Below, in pieces: positions 51,982-61,974 of a stretch of DNA of 64,000 bases. Below the pieces are notes generated by a model. That model saw only the letters and a list, made by a program, of their open reading frames with translations, did not search any database and was not told the origin of the DNA. Source of the DNA: Candidatus Nitrotoga sp. MKT (GTDB taxonomy: Bacteria; Pseudomonadota; Gammaproteobacteria; Burkholderiales; Gallionellaceae); NCBI GenBank assembly GCA_003402345.1, contig QFXH01000001.1, positions 434,001 through 498,000 of the forward strand. Direction: 5' to 3'. The position numbers were made by a program, and so were the translations under genes. The stretch's first letter is position 1. Each line of letters begins with the position of its first letter.

Positions 51982-53193
51982 CTACCACCCTGATTCGCGT
52001 TCCGGTGTTGCCGTAATCTTGTGTATGCTTAAATCAGAACCATTGAATTCTTCTTCCGCACTCAGTCGAATACCGACGGTTTTTTTCAGAAGAAAATAGA
52101 CTAAAAAACCACCGCCAAATGCAATGGCGATACCCAGCAGCGTACCGATCATTTGTGCCATAAAACTGACTCCACCAAGCCCTCCCAGTGCCTTTAACCC
52201 GAAGATGCCTGCTGCGATACCGCCCCACGCGCCACATAATCCATGAAGCGGCCAAACACCGAGCACGTCATCGATTTTCCACCGGTTCTGCGTTAACGTG
52301 AACATCCAAACGAACAACCCGCCCGCAATGCCGCCGGTCACCAATGCGCCTAAGGGGTGCATCACATCCGAACCAGCGCATACGGCTACCAACCCGGCCA
52401 GCGGGCCGTTATGTACGAAGCCGGGGTCGTTTTTGCCAACAAAAAGTGCAACCAGCGTGCCGCCCACCATTGCCATCAGCGAGTTAACTGCAACCAGGCC
52501 ACTAATTTTGCCTATCTCTTGCGCTGACATGACATTAAAACCGAACCAGCCAACAGTAAGAATCCATGCGCCTAATGCAAGAAAAGGGATGCTGGAAGGT
52601 GGATGTGCCGCGATGCGCCCTTCCTTGGTATAGCGTCCGCGTCTCGCACCGAGCAATAAAACGGCTGCCAACGCTATCCAGCCTCCAACTGCATGCACTA
52701 CAACAGAACCGGCAAAATCGTGGAACTCCGCGCCAAAATTGATTTGCAGCCAACTCTGCACACCAAAGCGATGGTTCCAGGCGATGCCTTCAAAAAAGGG
52801 ATAAATAAAGCCGACCAACACAAAGGTGGCGGCTAGCTGCGGATTGAATTTGGCACGCTCTGCCATACCACCGGAAATAATAGCGGGAATAGCTGCGGCA
52901 AAGGTAAGAAGAAAGAAAAATTTGATCAGTTCATAACCATTTTTCTGCGCTAACTGTTCAGCATCGGTGAAAAAATTAACACCGTAGGCGATGCCATAAC
53001 CGATAAAAAAATATGCCAGCGTGGAAATACCGAAATCAGTGAGAATTTTCACCAATGCATTTACCTGATTTTTCTTGCGCACCGTACCCAATTCAAGAAA
53101 AGCAAACCCTGCGTGCATCGCAAGAACCATGATAGCGCCGAGCAAAATAAACAACGCGTCACTACCCGTTTTCAGGCTTCCAATATTTTCCAT
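51982..53193 (-). CDS. amt: Ammonium transporter Amt
   Basis: A 403-residue membrane channel of the Amt/MEP/Rh family with eleven predicted helices. The twin pore histidines are in VVVHAVGGW (about 166) and WPLHGLCGAWGG (about 317); the periplasmic-gate aromatic FEGIAWNH and the signature DFAGSVVVH are present. It lacks a long N-terminal signal extension. The gene has a sigma-54 promoter and an NtrC-type site, so it is nitrogen-starvation-inducible. No glnK is adjacent. Confidence 0.95.
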   Translation of the reverse strand: MENIGSLKTGSDALFILLGAIMVLAMHAGFAFLELGTVRKKNQVNALVKILTDFGISTLAYFFIGYGIAYGVNFFTDAEQLAQKNGYELIKFFFLLTFAAAIPAIISGGMAERAKFNPQLAATFVLVGFIYPFFEGIAWNHRFGVQSWLQINFGAEFHDFAGSVVVHAVGGWIALAAVLLLGARRGRYTKEGRIAAHPPSSIPFLALGAWILTVGWFGFNVMSAQEIGKISGLVAVNSLMAMVGGTLVALFVGKNDPGFVHNGPLAGLVAVCAGSDVMHPLGALVTGGIAGGLFVWMFTLTQNRWKIDDVLGVWPLHGLCGAWGGIAAGIFGLKALGGLGGVSFMAQMIGTLLGIAIAFGGGFLVYFLLKKTVGIRLSAEEEFNGSDLSIHKITATPERESGW

Positions 53194-53229
53194 TTTTTAC
53201 TCCATGTATGAACCAGCCCTGCGGTTACA

Positions 53230-53245
53230 TGCAAATTTCGTTCCA
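53230..53245 (-). promoter_or_regulatory. Sigma-54 promoter of amt
   Basis: On the minus strand TGGAACG-AAAT-TTGCA matches TGGCACG-N4-TTGCW with one mismatch; the GG and GC doublets have the required ten-base spacing. The predicted transcription start is about 26 bases before the amt ATG. Confidence 0.75.
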
Positions 53246-53307
53246 CTTTTATTGTGTCTTGATTTACATATATATTCCTGCATAACTAATATCCACACAT
53301 GAATACA

Positions 53308-53324
53308 TTCACCAATCTGGTGCA
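53308..53324 (-). promoter_or_regulatory. NtrC enhancer site upstream of amt
   Basis: Minus strand TGCACC-AGATT-GGTGAA matches TGCACC-N5-GGTGCA with one mismatch, about 65 bases upstream of the -24 element. A weaker second TGCA-N7-TGCA pair lies at 53321-53335. Confidence 0.7.
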
Positions 53325-53375
53325 TTGATAGTGCATCCATGCTTCATATTGGCGCGTCATCCTGAAATAACAATA

Positions 53376-53921
53376 TTATGATCTCCAGTCAGTTAACATC
53401 TTCTCCAGCCAAAAAATACCAACCATGGTTTTACTGTCATTAATTTTGCCTTGTCTTATCCAATCCAGTGCATCAGAAAGCGATAACTCAAATACTTCGA
53501 GAAACTCGCCATCGTCTAATTGCCTACCTTGGTAGGTCAGGCCTCGCGCCAGAAAATATTCCATTCGTTCATTGGCAAAACCTATACACGGCCAAGCCGT
53601 GGTCAAATGCGTCCACTGGCTGGCAATGTAGCCGGTTTCTTCCAATAATTCGCGTTGCGCGGTAAGCAAAATATCTTCGCCATGATCAATTTTTCCGGCA
53701 GGTAGCTCAATGAATTCACGTTGCGGCGCATAACGGAATTGCCGTTCCATTAATAGGTCACCATTATCCAGAATTGCCAATATCGCCACCGCACCGGGAT
53801 GGACTATATGTTCGCGCGAACCCACACTGCCATCTGGCAAGCGCACACTGTCTTTAAACACCTTGATGAAATCACCTTCATACACAGCCATCGAATCAAT
53901 ACGTGTTTCTTTTAAATCCAT
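53376..53921 (-). CDS. NUDIX hydrolase, ADP-ribose pyrophosphatase type
   Basis: A 181-residue Nudix enzyme. The box GKIDHGEDILLTAQRELLEETGY is complete (GX5EX7REUXEEXGU), preceded by FIELPAG, typical of ADP-ribose/NDP-sugar pyrophosphatases. Expected to hydrolyse ADP-ribose to AMP and ribose 5-phosphate. Lies just downstream of the thioredoxin-domain gene on the same strand with a 48-base gap. Confidence 0.92.
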   Translation of the reverse strand: MDLKETRIDSMAVYEGDFIKVFKDSVRLPDGSVGSREHIVHPGAVAILAILDNGDLLMERQFRYAPQREFIELPAGKIDHGEDILLTAQRELLEETGYIASQWTHLTTAWPCIGFANERMEYFLARGLTYQGRQLDDGEFLEVFELSLSDALDWIRQGKINDSKTMVGIFWLEKMLTDWRS

Positions 53922-53969
53922 AAATACTCCTTAAAATTTTATCAACGAATACATGCCACACGCAGATGA

Positions 53970-56042
53970 CTATGCATCCTGTGCATTAATGCTGTCTGAA
54001 TCCGTTTCGCCAGACCTGCAAACGTTTATCAATTTTTGGCAGTCATCAATTGCCGGCAAGCATTGCACCCCTTGACAGACCCAAGCGCTAACGCCTTGTG
54101 TGTAAGGCTTCATCAGCGTTTCCGGTAGTCCGACAAACTCACCCTCCAAAGCCAGAATCAAGGTATCAGGCCAATAATGTTGAGATAATTGCTGGCGCCA
54201 CGCTGCGCTTGCTCCTGGAGCACTCCGCAAAATAACGATTTGCGGCGGCATAAGATATTCTTGCAAAGTCATTAAAAGGCTAGTAAAGCCCATTGGTTGT
54301 TTTGCAAAAAGCGGATAATAAAGCGTCAACGTGCGCTCGGCGGCCTCAAGATAGCGTTTCTCTCCCAAAATATGGCCGAGGCGTTGTAATGCGAGCGCTG
54401 CGATGCCATTACCAGAGGGCATCGCATTATCATGCTCTGGCTTAGGGCGATGGATGAGCTTTTCGTGGTCGTGGCTGGTAAAGAAAAACCCTCCCGCTTG
54501 CTGATCTTCGAATTGCTCCAGTAACACGTCGGCGAGCGCGCGGGCAAATTCCAAATCAACCAAACGAAACTGCGTTTGCAGCAACTCCAGCAACGCATCC
54601 AGCATGAATGCATAGTCATCCAGATAGGCATTCAGATGCGCTTTGCCGTCCTTGCTGGTAGCAAACAGTCGGCCATTTTGCCACATCGTGGCATGGATAA
54701 AATCCACCGCCCGCTGTGCTGACAATATCCACTCTGACTCACCCAGTCGCCTGCCAGCACGCGCCATGCCTTTGATCATAAGAGCGTTCCAGCTGACCAA
54801 TATTTTTTCGTCACGCCCTGGGCGTACCCGATTTGCGCGCGCGGCAAACAATTTTTTTTGCGCACTGGTGAGCTGCTGCGTGATTTGCTCAAGGGGCAGA
54901 TGTCGCGCTTCCGCGATGGTGGCTAGCGGCTGGGCAACGATCAAATTCCAATGCCTATTTTCAAAATTAGGCGGATGATCCAAACCGTAGTGAGCGGCTA
55001 CGATGGCATATTCTTCAACACTCAATAGGCTTGCGGCCTGCTCCGGCGTCCACACATAAAATTTGCCTTCCTCGTGTTCGGAATCCGCATCCAGGCTGGA
55101 ATAATAACCGCCTTGCGGCGACTGCATCTCACGCATGACCCAACCCGAAATGCCTTGCACCACACGTTTGAATGATGCCTCGCCTGACAGCACATACGCA
55201 TCTGTATAAAGCGCCAGCAGTGGGCCATTGTCATATAGCATTTTTTCAAAATGGGGAATTTCCCAACGTTCATCTACACTGTAACGGCAAAAACCGCCGC
55301 CCAGCTGATCGTAGATCCCGCCGTCTGCCATTTTTCGCAACGTGTAGAGCACCATGCGACGCGAGTCAGAGTTACCGCCGAGCATCGCATACCTTAACAA
55401 AAATTCCATTTCAGTCGGGAGCGGAAATTTAGGCGCACCGCCAAAACCACCGTGAACGGGATCAAAAGATTGTTGCAATCCACTGAATGCATCTTCCAAT
55501 GACGTTTTATTAAAACTAACCTGATTTTCTGCGCTTGGCAGACTGGTGCCGAACATTTGTATCAGCGACGCACTTTGTTTGGCAATACCCTCTTGGCGTG
55601 TGCGGTAAAGATCAGCCACGCGTTCAAGTAACGGCACAAAACCAGGCAAGTTGTAGCGCGCCTGTTTTGGAAAATAGGTGCCACCAAAAAATGGCACTTG
55701 ATCAGGCGTTAAAAATAAAGTGAGCGGCCAGCCACCATTTCGCTGGGTCAGCATATTATGGGCAGCCTGATAAATATGATCCAGGTCGGGACGCTCTTCA
55801 CGATCCACCTTAATGTTGATGAAATGTTGATTCATCACTGCGGCGACATCCGCATCCTCAAACGACTCGTGTGCCATGACATGGCACCAATGGCAAGCCG
55901 AATAGCCAATGGATAGCAGGATCGGTTTATTCTGTTCACGAGCGCGCTTCAGCGCTTCCTCGCCCCACGGAAACCAATCAACTGGGTTATCGACATGCTG
56001 CTGCAAATAGGGGCTGGTCTCTTGGGCAAGGCGGTTAGGCAT
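53970..56042 (-). CDS. Thioredoxin domain protein, YyaL/SSP411 family (DUF255)
   Basis: A 690-residue protein. The N-terminal thioredoxin-like domain has CHWC (C50/C53 in SACHWCHVM); the rest is an alpha/alpha toroid resembling six-hairpin glycosidases or N-acylglucosamine epimerases ([47 protein letters not shown]-type segments). Widespread family with unclear activity. The ATG at 56042 ([13 protein letters not shown]) is the family N-terminus; a 13-codon upstream extension is unlikely. Confidence 0.9.
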   Translation of the reverse strand: MPNRLAQETSPYLQQHVDNPVDWFPWGEEALKRAREQNKPILLSIGYSACHWCHVMAHESFEDADVAAVMNQHFINIKVDREERPDLDHIYQAAHNMLTQRNGGWPLTLFLTPDQVPFFGGTYFPKQARYNLPGFVPLLERVADLYRTRQEGIAKQSASLIQMFGTSLPSAENQVSFNKTSLEDAFSGLQQSFDPVHGGFGGAPKFPLPTEMEFLLRYAMLGGNSDSRRMVLYTLRKMADGGIYDQLGGGFCRYSVDERWEIPHFEKMLYDNGPLLALYTDAYVLSGEASFKRVVQGISGWVMREMQSPQGGYYSSLDADSEHEEGKFYVWTPEQAASLLSVEEYAIVAAHYGLDHPPNFENRHWNLIVAQPLATIAEARHLPLEQITQQLTSAQKKLFAARANRVRPGRDEKILVSWNALMIKGMARAGRRLGESEWILSAQRAVDFIHATMWQNGRLFATSKDGKAHLNAYLDDYAFMLDALLELLQTQFRLVDLEFARALADVLLEQFEDQQAGGFFFTSHDHEKLIHRPKPEHDNAMPSGNGIAALALQRLGHILGEKRYLEAAERTLTLYYPLFAKQPMGFTSLLMTLQEYLMPPQIVILRSAPGASAAWRQQLSQHYWPDTLILALEGEFVGLPETLMKPYTQGVSAWVCQGVQCLPAIDDCQKLINVCRSGETDSDSINAQDA

Positions 56043-56549
56043 ATTAGGCTCAATAAAAAATAGGTACGTGCTCGATACCAAGTTTATAGTTATACAACAT
56101 TGCCGTCACTACAGGACGCCCACCGTGTTTCCACAAACGCTGACTTTACCGCCTGCAAGCGCATATTGTCTCTTGTTACGACCCAGCCCAAAGCAATGAA
56201 GCTGCGGCATTAAAAATTCCGTGCGTGCAAAATTCAAAACATCCTCTACTGAAAGTATTTTTCAACTTAAACGGATTGAACACTTCACGATATTTTATTG
56301 GATCAGCTATACTTAAAAGGTGACATTGCGCTTCTTAGAGTCCCCCCTAAAAATCGATTCACACCCAACATTGCATTAAAAATATTTATATAGATCAGAC
56401 AAATGCAGTTCACTAAAATTATTCCCATGACTTACATTCCGGCAAACTCTGAATTTTCAAAAATCCCCCCCGAATTGAAATCTATCTAATTATTTGGTGC
56501 AATTTCAGTTTGAATCCACACGTCTGCCTTTCCAAGAAGAACTCAACAA
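56043..56549. other. Intergenic region between divergent genes, no gene seen
   Basis: About 500 bases. Contains promoters for the thioredoxin-domain gene (leftward) and the PBP (rightward). No ORF, hairpin terminator or repeat could be supported. Confidence 0.45.
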
Positions 56550-59500
56550 GTGCTTCTCAATCATCCTGGTAACCCGATCATAAAGCGCACCCTCAAATTT
56601 TTCGCCCTTGCTGTCCTTATTTTGCTTCTTATTGCACTGGCTCTTGCTGCCTTCTTTATTTATCGGGAAACAGAAACCTCCGCATACCAGGCACACCACC
56701 TGGCAAAATTGGCCAATGATCTTCGCTGGGAGGTGAAAAACGGCCCAAATGGTGGTTTACATTTACCACAGGCAGGGCCGTATGATATGCGCCTGGGGTA
56801 TAGCCGGTTACCAGAACTGCTCAAAAACCTGACCGAACGCGGCTTCCATGTACATGCCCAAGCAAGAATTTCCCCACGTATGAAAGAACTCGTTGAGCGA
56901 GGATTATTCGTTCCCTACCGGGAAAAAGCACAGGCCGGTCTCAAAATTGTCGATGGCAACGGCCAACCACTTTACCGTGCTGTTTTCCCAACCCGCATTT
57001 ACGAAAGCTTTGAATCGATTCCGCCACTGGTAACTAACAGTCTGCTATTTATCGAGAATCGTGAGCTGCTGGATCCGGCCCAACCCAAAAAAAATCCGGC
57101 CATCGAGTGGACCCGGCTTGGGAAGGCTGTGCTGGACAAGACAATTCAGTTCGTTCGCCCCGAACACGACGTACCAGGCGGTAGCACGCTTGCAACCCAA
57201 ATTGAGAAATATCGGCACTCTCCCCACGGGATGACCCTCAGCCCCAATGACAAAATGCAGCAGATCGCATCCGCCTCCGTGCGCGCTTATCTGAATGGGG
57301 AGGACACAATGCCTGCCCGCAAACGTATCGTAGTAGACTATCTTAATACGGTTCCACTTGCCGCCGCTTCGGGCTTCGGGGAAGCTAATGGGCTGGGAGA
57401 CGGGTTGTGGGCATGGTACGGCCTGGATTTCGAACAGACCAATCGTATCCTGAAAGCTTGGTCTGCAAACGGCGCGGATCTCGCCGAAACGGCGCGTTAC
57501 TATAAACATGTACTAAGTCTCATGATCGCCCAGCGCAGACCTTCCGGTTATTTAATTAGCGACCGCAAAGCGCTGAATGAGCTTACCAATAGCCACCTTC
57601 GTCTGCTGGCCCAGGCTGGCATAGTATCGCCCAGTCTTAAAGAAGCCGCGCTAAGAGTACCGCTTAGCTTCCTGAATGCCGCCGCACCGGAGGAAAACAA
57701 GAATTTCTCTGCCTCAAAAGCTGCTAATGCGGTGCGCATACGTCTTGCGTCCCAAATGGGGCTACAACGTTTGTATGAGCTGGACCGTTTGGATCTATCG
57801 GTGCAAAGCACGCTCGACGGCGAATTGCAAAAAAAGACCACCGATATCTTACGTCAACTCAAAAACCCAGAATATGCGCGCGCGGCGGGACTCTATGGAA
57901 ATCGCCTGCTGGGCGAAGCGGATCCAGGCAAAATCATCTACAGCTTTACACTTTCAGAGTTGACGCCACAGGGTGCTAAATTTCGAATTCAGGCTGACAA
58001 TTTCGATCAACCCTTAGATATCAATAAAGGCACTAAGCTAGATCTCGGATCCACAGCAAAACTAAGGACGTTGGTGACATATCTTGAAATTATCGAAGCA
58101 TTACATCAAAAATACGCCGCACTCGAGCCGGAGACGCTACATAAAGAAGTCAGTGACCCTAACGACGTACTCAGTCGCTGGGCAATCGAATATCTACTGC
58201 AAAGTACAGATAAAAGTTTGGCGGCCATGCTGGGAGCCGCCCTGGAGCGCAAATATTCCGCTAACCCTAATGAACAGTTCTTTACCGGTGGCGGAGCGCA
58301 TTATTTTCAAAATTTCAAAGATGAAGACGACAGCAAGATATTGAGTGTGCGCGAAGCGACGCTCAATTCCGTCAACCTCGTTTACATCCGCCTTATGCGC
58401 GACATCGTGCGCTACCATATGCTTAATATCAAGGGGTCGTCTGCCAAGATACTCAAGGACGCTGACCATCCTGATCGCGAGACATACCTCAGACGATTTG
58501 CGGACAAGGAAGGCACGGAGTTCATCAACCGCTTTTATCTTAAATACAAAAATAAAACGGCAAGTGAGATTGATGAGATATTCTTTTCCAGCTTCCGGCA
58601 CACGCCGCACCGGCTTGCGGCCGCTTACCGCTATGTTCATCCTGAAGCTACGCTCGCCCAATTCAGTCAATTCATGACATCACGCCTTCCTGGCCTTCAA
58701 GACTCGGACAATCGCGTTCTCCATGACCAGTATCAGCGCTATGCGCCAGGCAAATATTCACTGGCGGACCAAGGTTATATCGTAGCCGCACACCCCTTGG
58801 AATTATGGCTGGTACATTATTTAAGTAGCCACCCGAATGCGAAGTATAGGGACGTAATCAAAGCCAGCGGTGAAGAGCGTGTGGCTGTCTATCGCTGGTT
58901 ATTCAAGACCATCCACAAAAATGCACAGGACATCCGAATCCGCAGCTTGCTGGAACTGGAAGCTTTTCTGGAGATTCATCGCAGTTGGAAACGCCTCGGC
59001 TATTCTTTTGATGCACTTGTACCATCGCTGGCCACGGCTATAGGCAGCTCGGCTGACCGCCCTGCCGCACTCGCCGAACTGATGGGCATTATCTTGAACA
59101 ATGGTGTTAGGGTTCCCACGATGCTTATTGAACGTCTGCACTTTGCGGCGGGCACTCCCTTTGAAACCATTATGGAACGCACCCTTGACCAAGGCGAAAA
59201 AATGTTTTCACCCGATTTGGCGGCTGCGGTACGTGACGTATTAACCGGAGTAGTAGAAAAAGGCACAGCTTCGCGACTCGCCCACGCCATAACAAAAGAG
59301 GACGGCACCTGGATTCCGATAGGCGGCAAGACTGGAACCGGCGATCATCGTTATGTCACATTTTCTTCGGCAGGTGTCATCAAAGAATCCCATACGGTAA
59401 ATCGCTCCGCCACTTTTGTGTTCTTCATCGGGGATCGATTCTTCGGAACACTGACCGCATTTGTGCCAGGTGCTGACGCGGCTGACTATCAGTTTACTTC

Positions 59501-59690
59501 AGCACTCTCTACGCAAGTTTTGAAGTACCTCTTGCCCACGTTAAAACCACTCATCGATAAGGCCCAACCTCTACCCGAACCAGTTTCATTGAAACCCATC
59601 TCAAAGCACCGCTCGCCAAAAGAAGAAGGGAGGGATGAAGCAATAAATTCCAGCCAACAACCCGCTCCAATAGAAGATGGACTACCTTGA
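56550..59690 (+). CDS. Large class A penicillin-binding protein (GT51 + transpeptidase)
   Basis: A 1046-residue membrane-anchored peptidoglycan synthase. One N-terminal membrane helix (about 15-40); GT51 transglycosylase with catalytic Glu169 (IENRELL) and GGSTLATQ at 210-217; transpeptidase with Ser501 in STAK, SVN at 607 and KTG at 927 (GGKTGTGDH). It is longer than usual: SxxK to SxN is 106 residues and SxN to KTG 320, against about 60 and 200 in typical class A PBPs. The C-terminus is charged and Pro-rich. The start is a GTG; no better ATG precedes the membrane helix. Confidence 0.87.
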   Translation: MLLNHPGNPIIKRTLKFFALAVLILLLIALALAAFFIYRETETSAYQAHHLAKLANDLRWEVKNGPNGGLHLPQAGPYDMRLGYSRLPELLKNLTERGFHVHAQARISPRMKELVERGLFVPYREKAQAGLKIVDGNGQPLYRAVFPTRIYESFESIPPLVTNSLLFIENRELLDPAQPKKNPAIEWTRLGKAVLDKTIQFVRPEHDVPGGSTLATQIEKYRHSPHGMTLSPNDKMQQIASASVRAYLNGEDTMPARKRIVVDYLNTVPLAAASGFGEANGLGDGLWAWYGLDFEQTNRILKAWSANGADLAETARYYKHVLSLMIAQRRPSGYLISDRKALNELTNSHLRLLAQAGIVSPSLKEAALRVPLSFLNAAAPEENKNFSASKAANAVRIRLASQMGLQRLYELDRLDLSVQSTLDGELQKKTTDILRQLKNPEYARAAGLYGNRLLGEADPGKIIYSFTLSELTPQGAKFRIQADNFDQPLDINKGTKLDLGSTAKLRTLVTYLEIIEALHQKYAALEPETLHKEVSDPNDVLSRWAIEYLLQSTDKSLAAMLGAALERKYSANPNEQFFTGGGAHYFQNFKDEDDSKILSVREATLNSVNLVYIRLMRDIVRYHMLNIKGSSAKILKDADHPDRETYLRRFADKEGTEFINRFYLKYKNKTASEIDEIFFSSFRHTPHRLAAAYRYVHPEATLAQFSQFMTSRLPGLQDSDNRVLHDQYQRYAPGKYSLADQGYIVAAHPLELWLVHYLSSHPNAKYRDVIKASGEERVAVYRWLFKTIHKNAQDIRIRSLLELEAFLEIHRSWKRLGYSFDALVPSLATAIGSSADRPAALAELMGIILNNGVRVPTMLIERLHFAAGTPFETIMERTLDQGEKMFSPDLAAAVRDVLTGVVEKGTASRLAHAITKEDGTWIPIGGKTGTGDHRYVTFSSAGVIKESHTVNRSATFVFFIGDRFFGTLTAFVPGADAADYQFTSALSTQVLKYLLPTLKPLIDKAQPLPEPVSLKPISKHRSPKEEGRDEAINSSQQPAPIEDGLP

Positions 59691-59867
59691 TGGGCAAGAT
59701 TTTTCCGCCATTAATTTACACTTCCTGCCCGTACCGATAAGTAAAATGGGGATTAAAATAAACATCCAAGTTAAGCTTGGATAAATGCAACGCTGAAGTG
59801 CAACCGTTATAAGTAAATGTAGATGCAAAAACTATACAAATAATTGATAAAACTTAAGGAGGCTTCC

Positions 59868-60404
59868 ATGAATCACCGGGCTTTTCTTTTTTTGCTGCCA
59901 ATTGTTGTTGCTGGTTGTGCCACCGTCCCCAAACCGCTGACAGGCGGTCCGTTTTCTGAAGTAATACCAAGCGCGGCTCAAAACGATCATTTTGTGGGTC
60001 AGCGTATACGTTGGGGGGGCAATATTGCGAACGCGGAGCCAGGAAAAAACGAAACGTGTTTTGAAATAGTTAGCCATCCATTGGACAGTAATGCAAAACC
60101 TTTGGAAACGGATATCACATGGGGTCGCTTCATTGCCTGCGCGCCTGATTTTTACGACCCCGAAGTGTACGCAAAAGGCCGCGAGGTGACGGTCATTGGC
60201 AATATTCAAGGTACTATCGTGCGCAAGCTTGGCGAATTCGAATATCGCTATCCCCAGATCAACGCCGAAACTGTCTATTTATGGCCGAAGTTAATTCCCT
60301 ATCCATATTATGGGTCACAGTACCCTTACTATAATGGTTACTACGGGCCTTACTGGAACAGTCCTTGGAGTCCATGGCACCGCCGGTTTGGTATGCCTTA
60401 CTAG
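59868..60404 (+). CDS. Slp-family outer membrane lipoprotein
   Basis: A 178-residue lipoprotein. The lipobox VVAGC puts lipidated Cys at residue 17; the mature part carries the Slp fold (VGQRIRWGGNIANAEP, CFEIVSHPLD, GRFIACAPDFYDPEVYAKGREVTVIGNI) and a Tyr/Pro/Trp-rich tail. The ATG at 59868 has a perfect TAAGGAGG site; the longer frame is rejected. Slp proteins are starvation- or stationary-phase-linked envelope proteins in enterics. Monocistronic. Confidence 0.9.
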   Translation: MNHRAFLFLLPIVVAGCATVPKPLTGGPFSEVIPSAAQNDHFVGQRIRWGGNIANAEPGKNETCFEIVSHPLDSNAKPLETDITWGRFIACAPDFYDPEVYAKGREVTVIGNIQGTIVRKLGEFEYRYPQINAETVYLWPKLIPYPYYGSQYPYYNGYYGPYWNSPWSPWHRRFGMPY

Positions 60405-60658
60405 TTAAAAAAACATGGCGTCACGAATGCCTAAGTAGTTTTTCGGAAGAAAACACAAGCTTTGACGGTAAAGCCAAAAATATCCATCAGCCTGATGGAA
60501 TATTGATCACAAACTATGGCCATTGAAATGCATGATTGCCATTATCAGCGTTATCAAAAAAAATTTAAACTTTAAAAACCCCAAACCGATAATCAGTTCG
60601 TGGATCTCGAACTTGAATCCACTTAAGAACTTAGACCATTGAGATGCGAGGATCGTGT
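60405..60658. other. Intergenic, no gene seen
   Basis: Contains a short palindrome CCATCAG-C-CTGATGG (60484-60498) and no T tract. No ORF supported. Confidence 0.4.
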
Positions 60659-61024
60659 ATGGACAGCAAAATTACATTTATCAAAACCAGTAAGGGTCAG
60701 GACGAAAGTAATAGGATTACTAGCTACTTATCCGGTGACATCAAGCGTGCTTTCTGTTTAATTGATAACAAGTCCACTGTGAAAGAACTGATGAAACGGG
60801 CTGCGCCCAGCTTACGTAAATCGCTTGAATATATGCTGCAGGAACTGATCAATGAAGGTTTTATTCAAGATAAAGACAAGGTGAATTACGTTACTAATAT
60901 TGCGATTCCACGCGACAGACGTGTGAATAGCGGTGACAAGGTTTATCTTGGCCGAGAAAGGCGTAAAGCGACACCCTTACGGCCTGAATGTCAGATAGGC
61001 TCACAAAAAATACGGTCAATTTGA
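60659..61024 (+). CDS. Small cytosolic protein with winged-helix-like N-terminus
   Basis: A 121-residue protein. The segment IKRAFCLIDNKSTVKELMKRAAPSLRKSLEYMLQELINEGFIQD resembles a winged-helix-like N-terminal module found before signalling domains in betaproteobacteria, but no effector domain follows; the C-terminus is basic and disordered. The ATG at 60659 with AGGA site is used rather than a GTG five codons upstream. Role unknown; a small regulator is possible. Confidence 0.65.
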   Translation: MDSKITFIKTSKGQDESNRITSYLSGDIKRAFCLIDNKSTVKELMKRAAPSLRKSLEYMLQELINEGFIQDKDKVNYVTNIAIPRDRRVNSGDKVYLGRERRKATPLRPECQIGSQKIRSI

Positions 61025-61296
61025 TTAATACAACTGAACCATTATGAATACCGACCGAATCGAATTTTAATATTTACAAACCCATTAAACCCATATATTG
61101 AAAAATCCAGAGACGGTATTCGCAATATAAAACAAATTTTTTATCTTGATTGTCAGCTATGCGCTGCGTTTGCTGTCGTTCAGGTTTCGCGAGTCAATTT
61201 CAGCAACCGGCCAAGAACTTTTTAACCTCAGGCGAGAACTGCATGTACTCCTGCTGCTCGCGCTGAGCCGTTCAATCGCAATAGAAAGAAATCAAC
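61025..61296. other. Intergenic, no gene seen
   Basis: Contains the lemA promoter region; an open frame at 61146-61361 overlaps lemA and has no support. Confidence 0.4.
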
Positions 61297-61863
61297 ATGT
61301 CTATGATTATTTTCGTCGGTATCATTGCCATAGTATTGTTCTATGGCATCACTTTGTATAACCACTTAGTAAATGTCAAAAATGCTGTTGCCAAGGCTTG
61401 GGCCAACATCGCCGTATTGCTGAAACAGCGCCATGATGAGCTGCCAAAACTAGTTGAAGTTTGCAAACAATATAAACAATTCGAGCAATCCACCCTACAA
61501 AAAGTTATTGAGGCGCGTTCACAGGTGCAGTCTGCAGGGGACAGTCAAGACATGGACGCCCTCGGACAGGCGGAAGGGATGCTGCGCGCTGGACTAGGTA
61601 GAATCTTCGCCCTTGCCGAAGCTTACCCGGAGCTGAAAGCTAATGAAAGTTTCATGCAGCTGCAGAACCGTATCAGCACACTTGAAAATGGAATCGCTGA
61701 CCGCCGTGAATTTTATAACGACGCAGTGAACATCAATAATGTACAAATTGAAATCTTTCCCGCCAATATCCTCGCGAAGATGTTCGGCTTTGATGAAAAA
61801 CCCTTGCTGGAATTCTCCGCAGAAGAAAAAATGGATGTAAATCTCCAACAATTATTTAACTAG
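61297..61863 (+). CDS. lemA: LemA family protein
   Basis: A 188-residue protein with an N-terminal membrane anchor (IIFVGIIAIVLFYGITLYN) and a helical-bundle domain with the LemA features AWANIAVLLKQRHDELPKLVEVC and AEAYPELKANESFMQLQNRISTLENGIADRREFYNDAVN. Cytosolic or membrane-associated helix bundle of unknown biochemical role. The GIDE-domain gene follows in the same direction, a recurring pair. Confidence 0.93.
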   Translation: MSMIIFVGIIAIVLFYGITLYNHLVNVKNAVAKAWANIAVLLKQRHDELPKLVEVCKQYKQFEQSTLQKVIEARSQVQSAGDSQDMDALGQAEGMLRAGLGRIFALAEAYPELKANESFMQLQNRISTLENGIADRREFYNDAVNINNVQIEIFPANILAKMFGFDEKPLLEFSAEEKMDVNLQQLFN

Positions 61864-61974
61864 CGACCACGGCAAATATATCTTGCCTGTCAATAAATTA
61901 CCCATGCCTGCTTTTTATTACCTCTGGCTGGTAAGGCCCGTGCGAATCGTTGTGCCATTTTCACGATAGTCCCC

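Noticed and set aside
60484-60498. Short palindrome CCATCAG-C-CTGATGG
   Set aside because: Too short and isolated to assign; kept only as a note in the intergenic entry.
61146-61361. 71-codon frame upstream of lemA
   Set aside because: It overlaps the lemA start in another frame and lacks any supporting signal.
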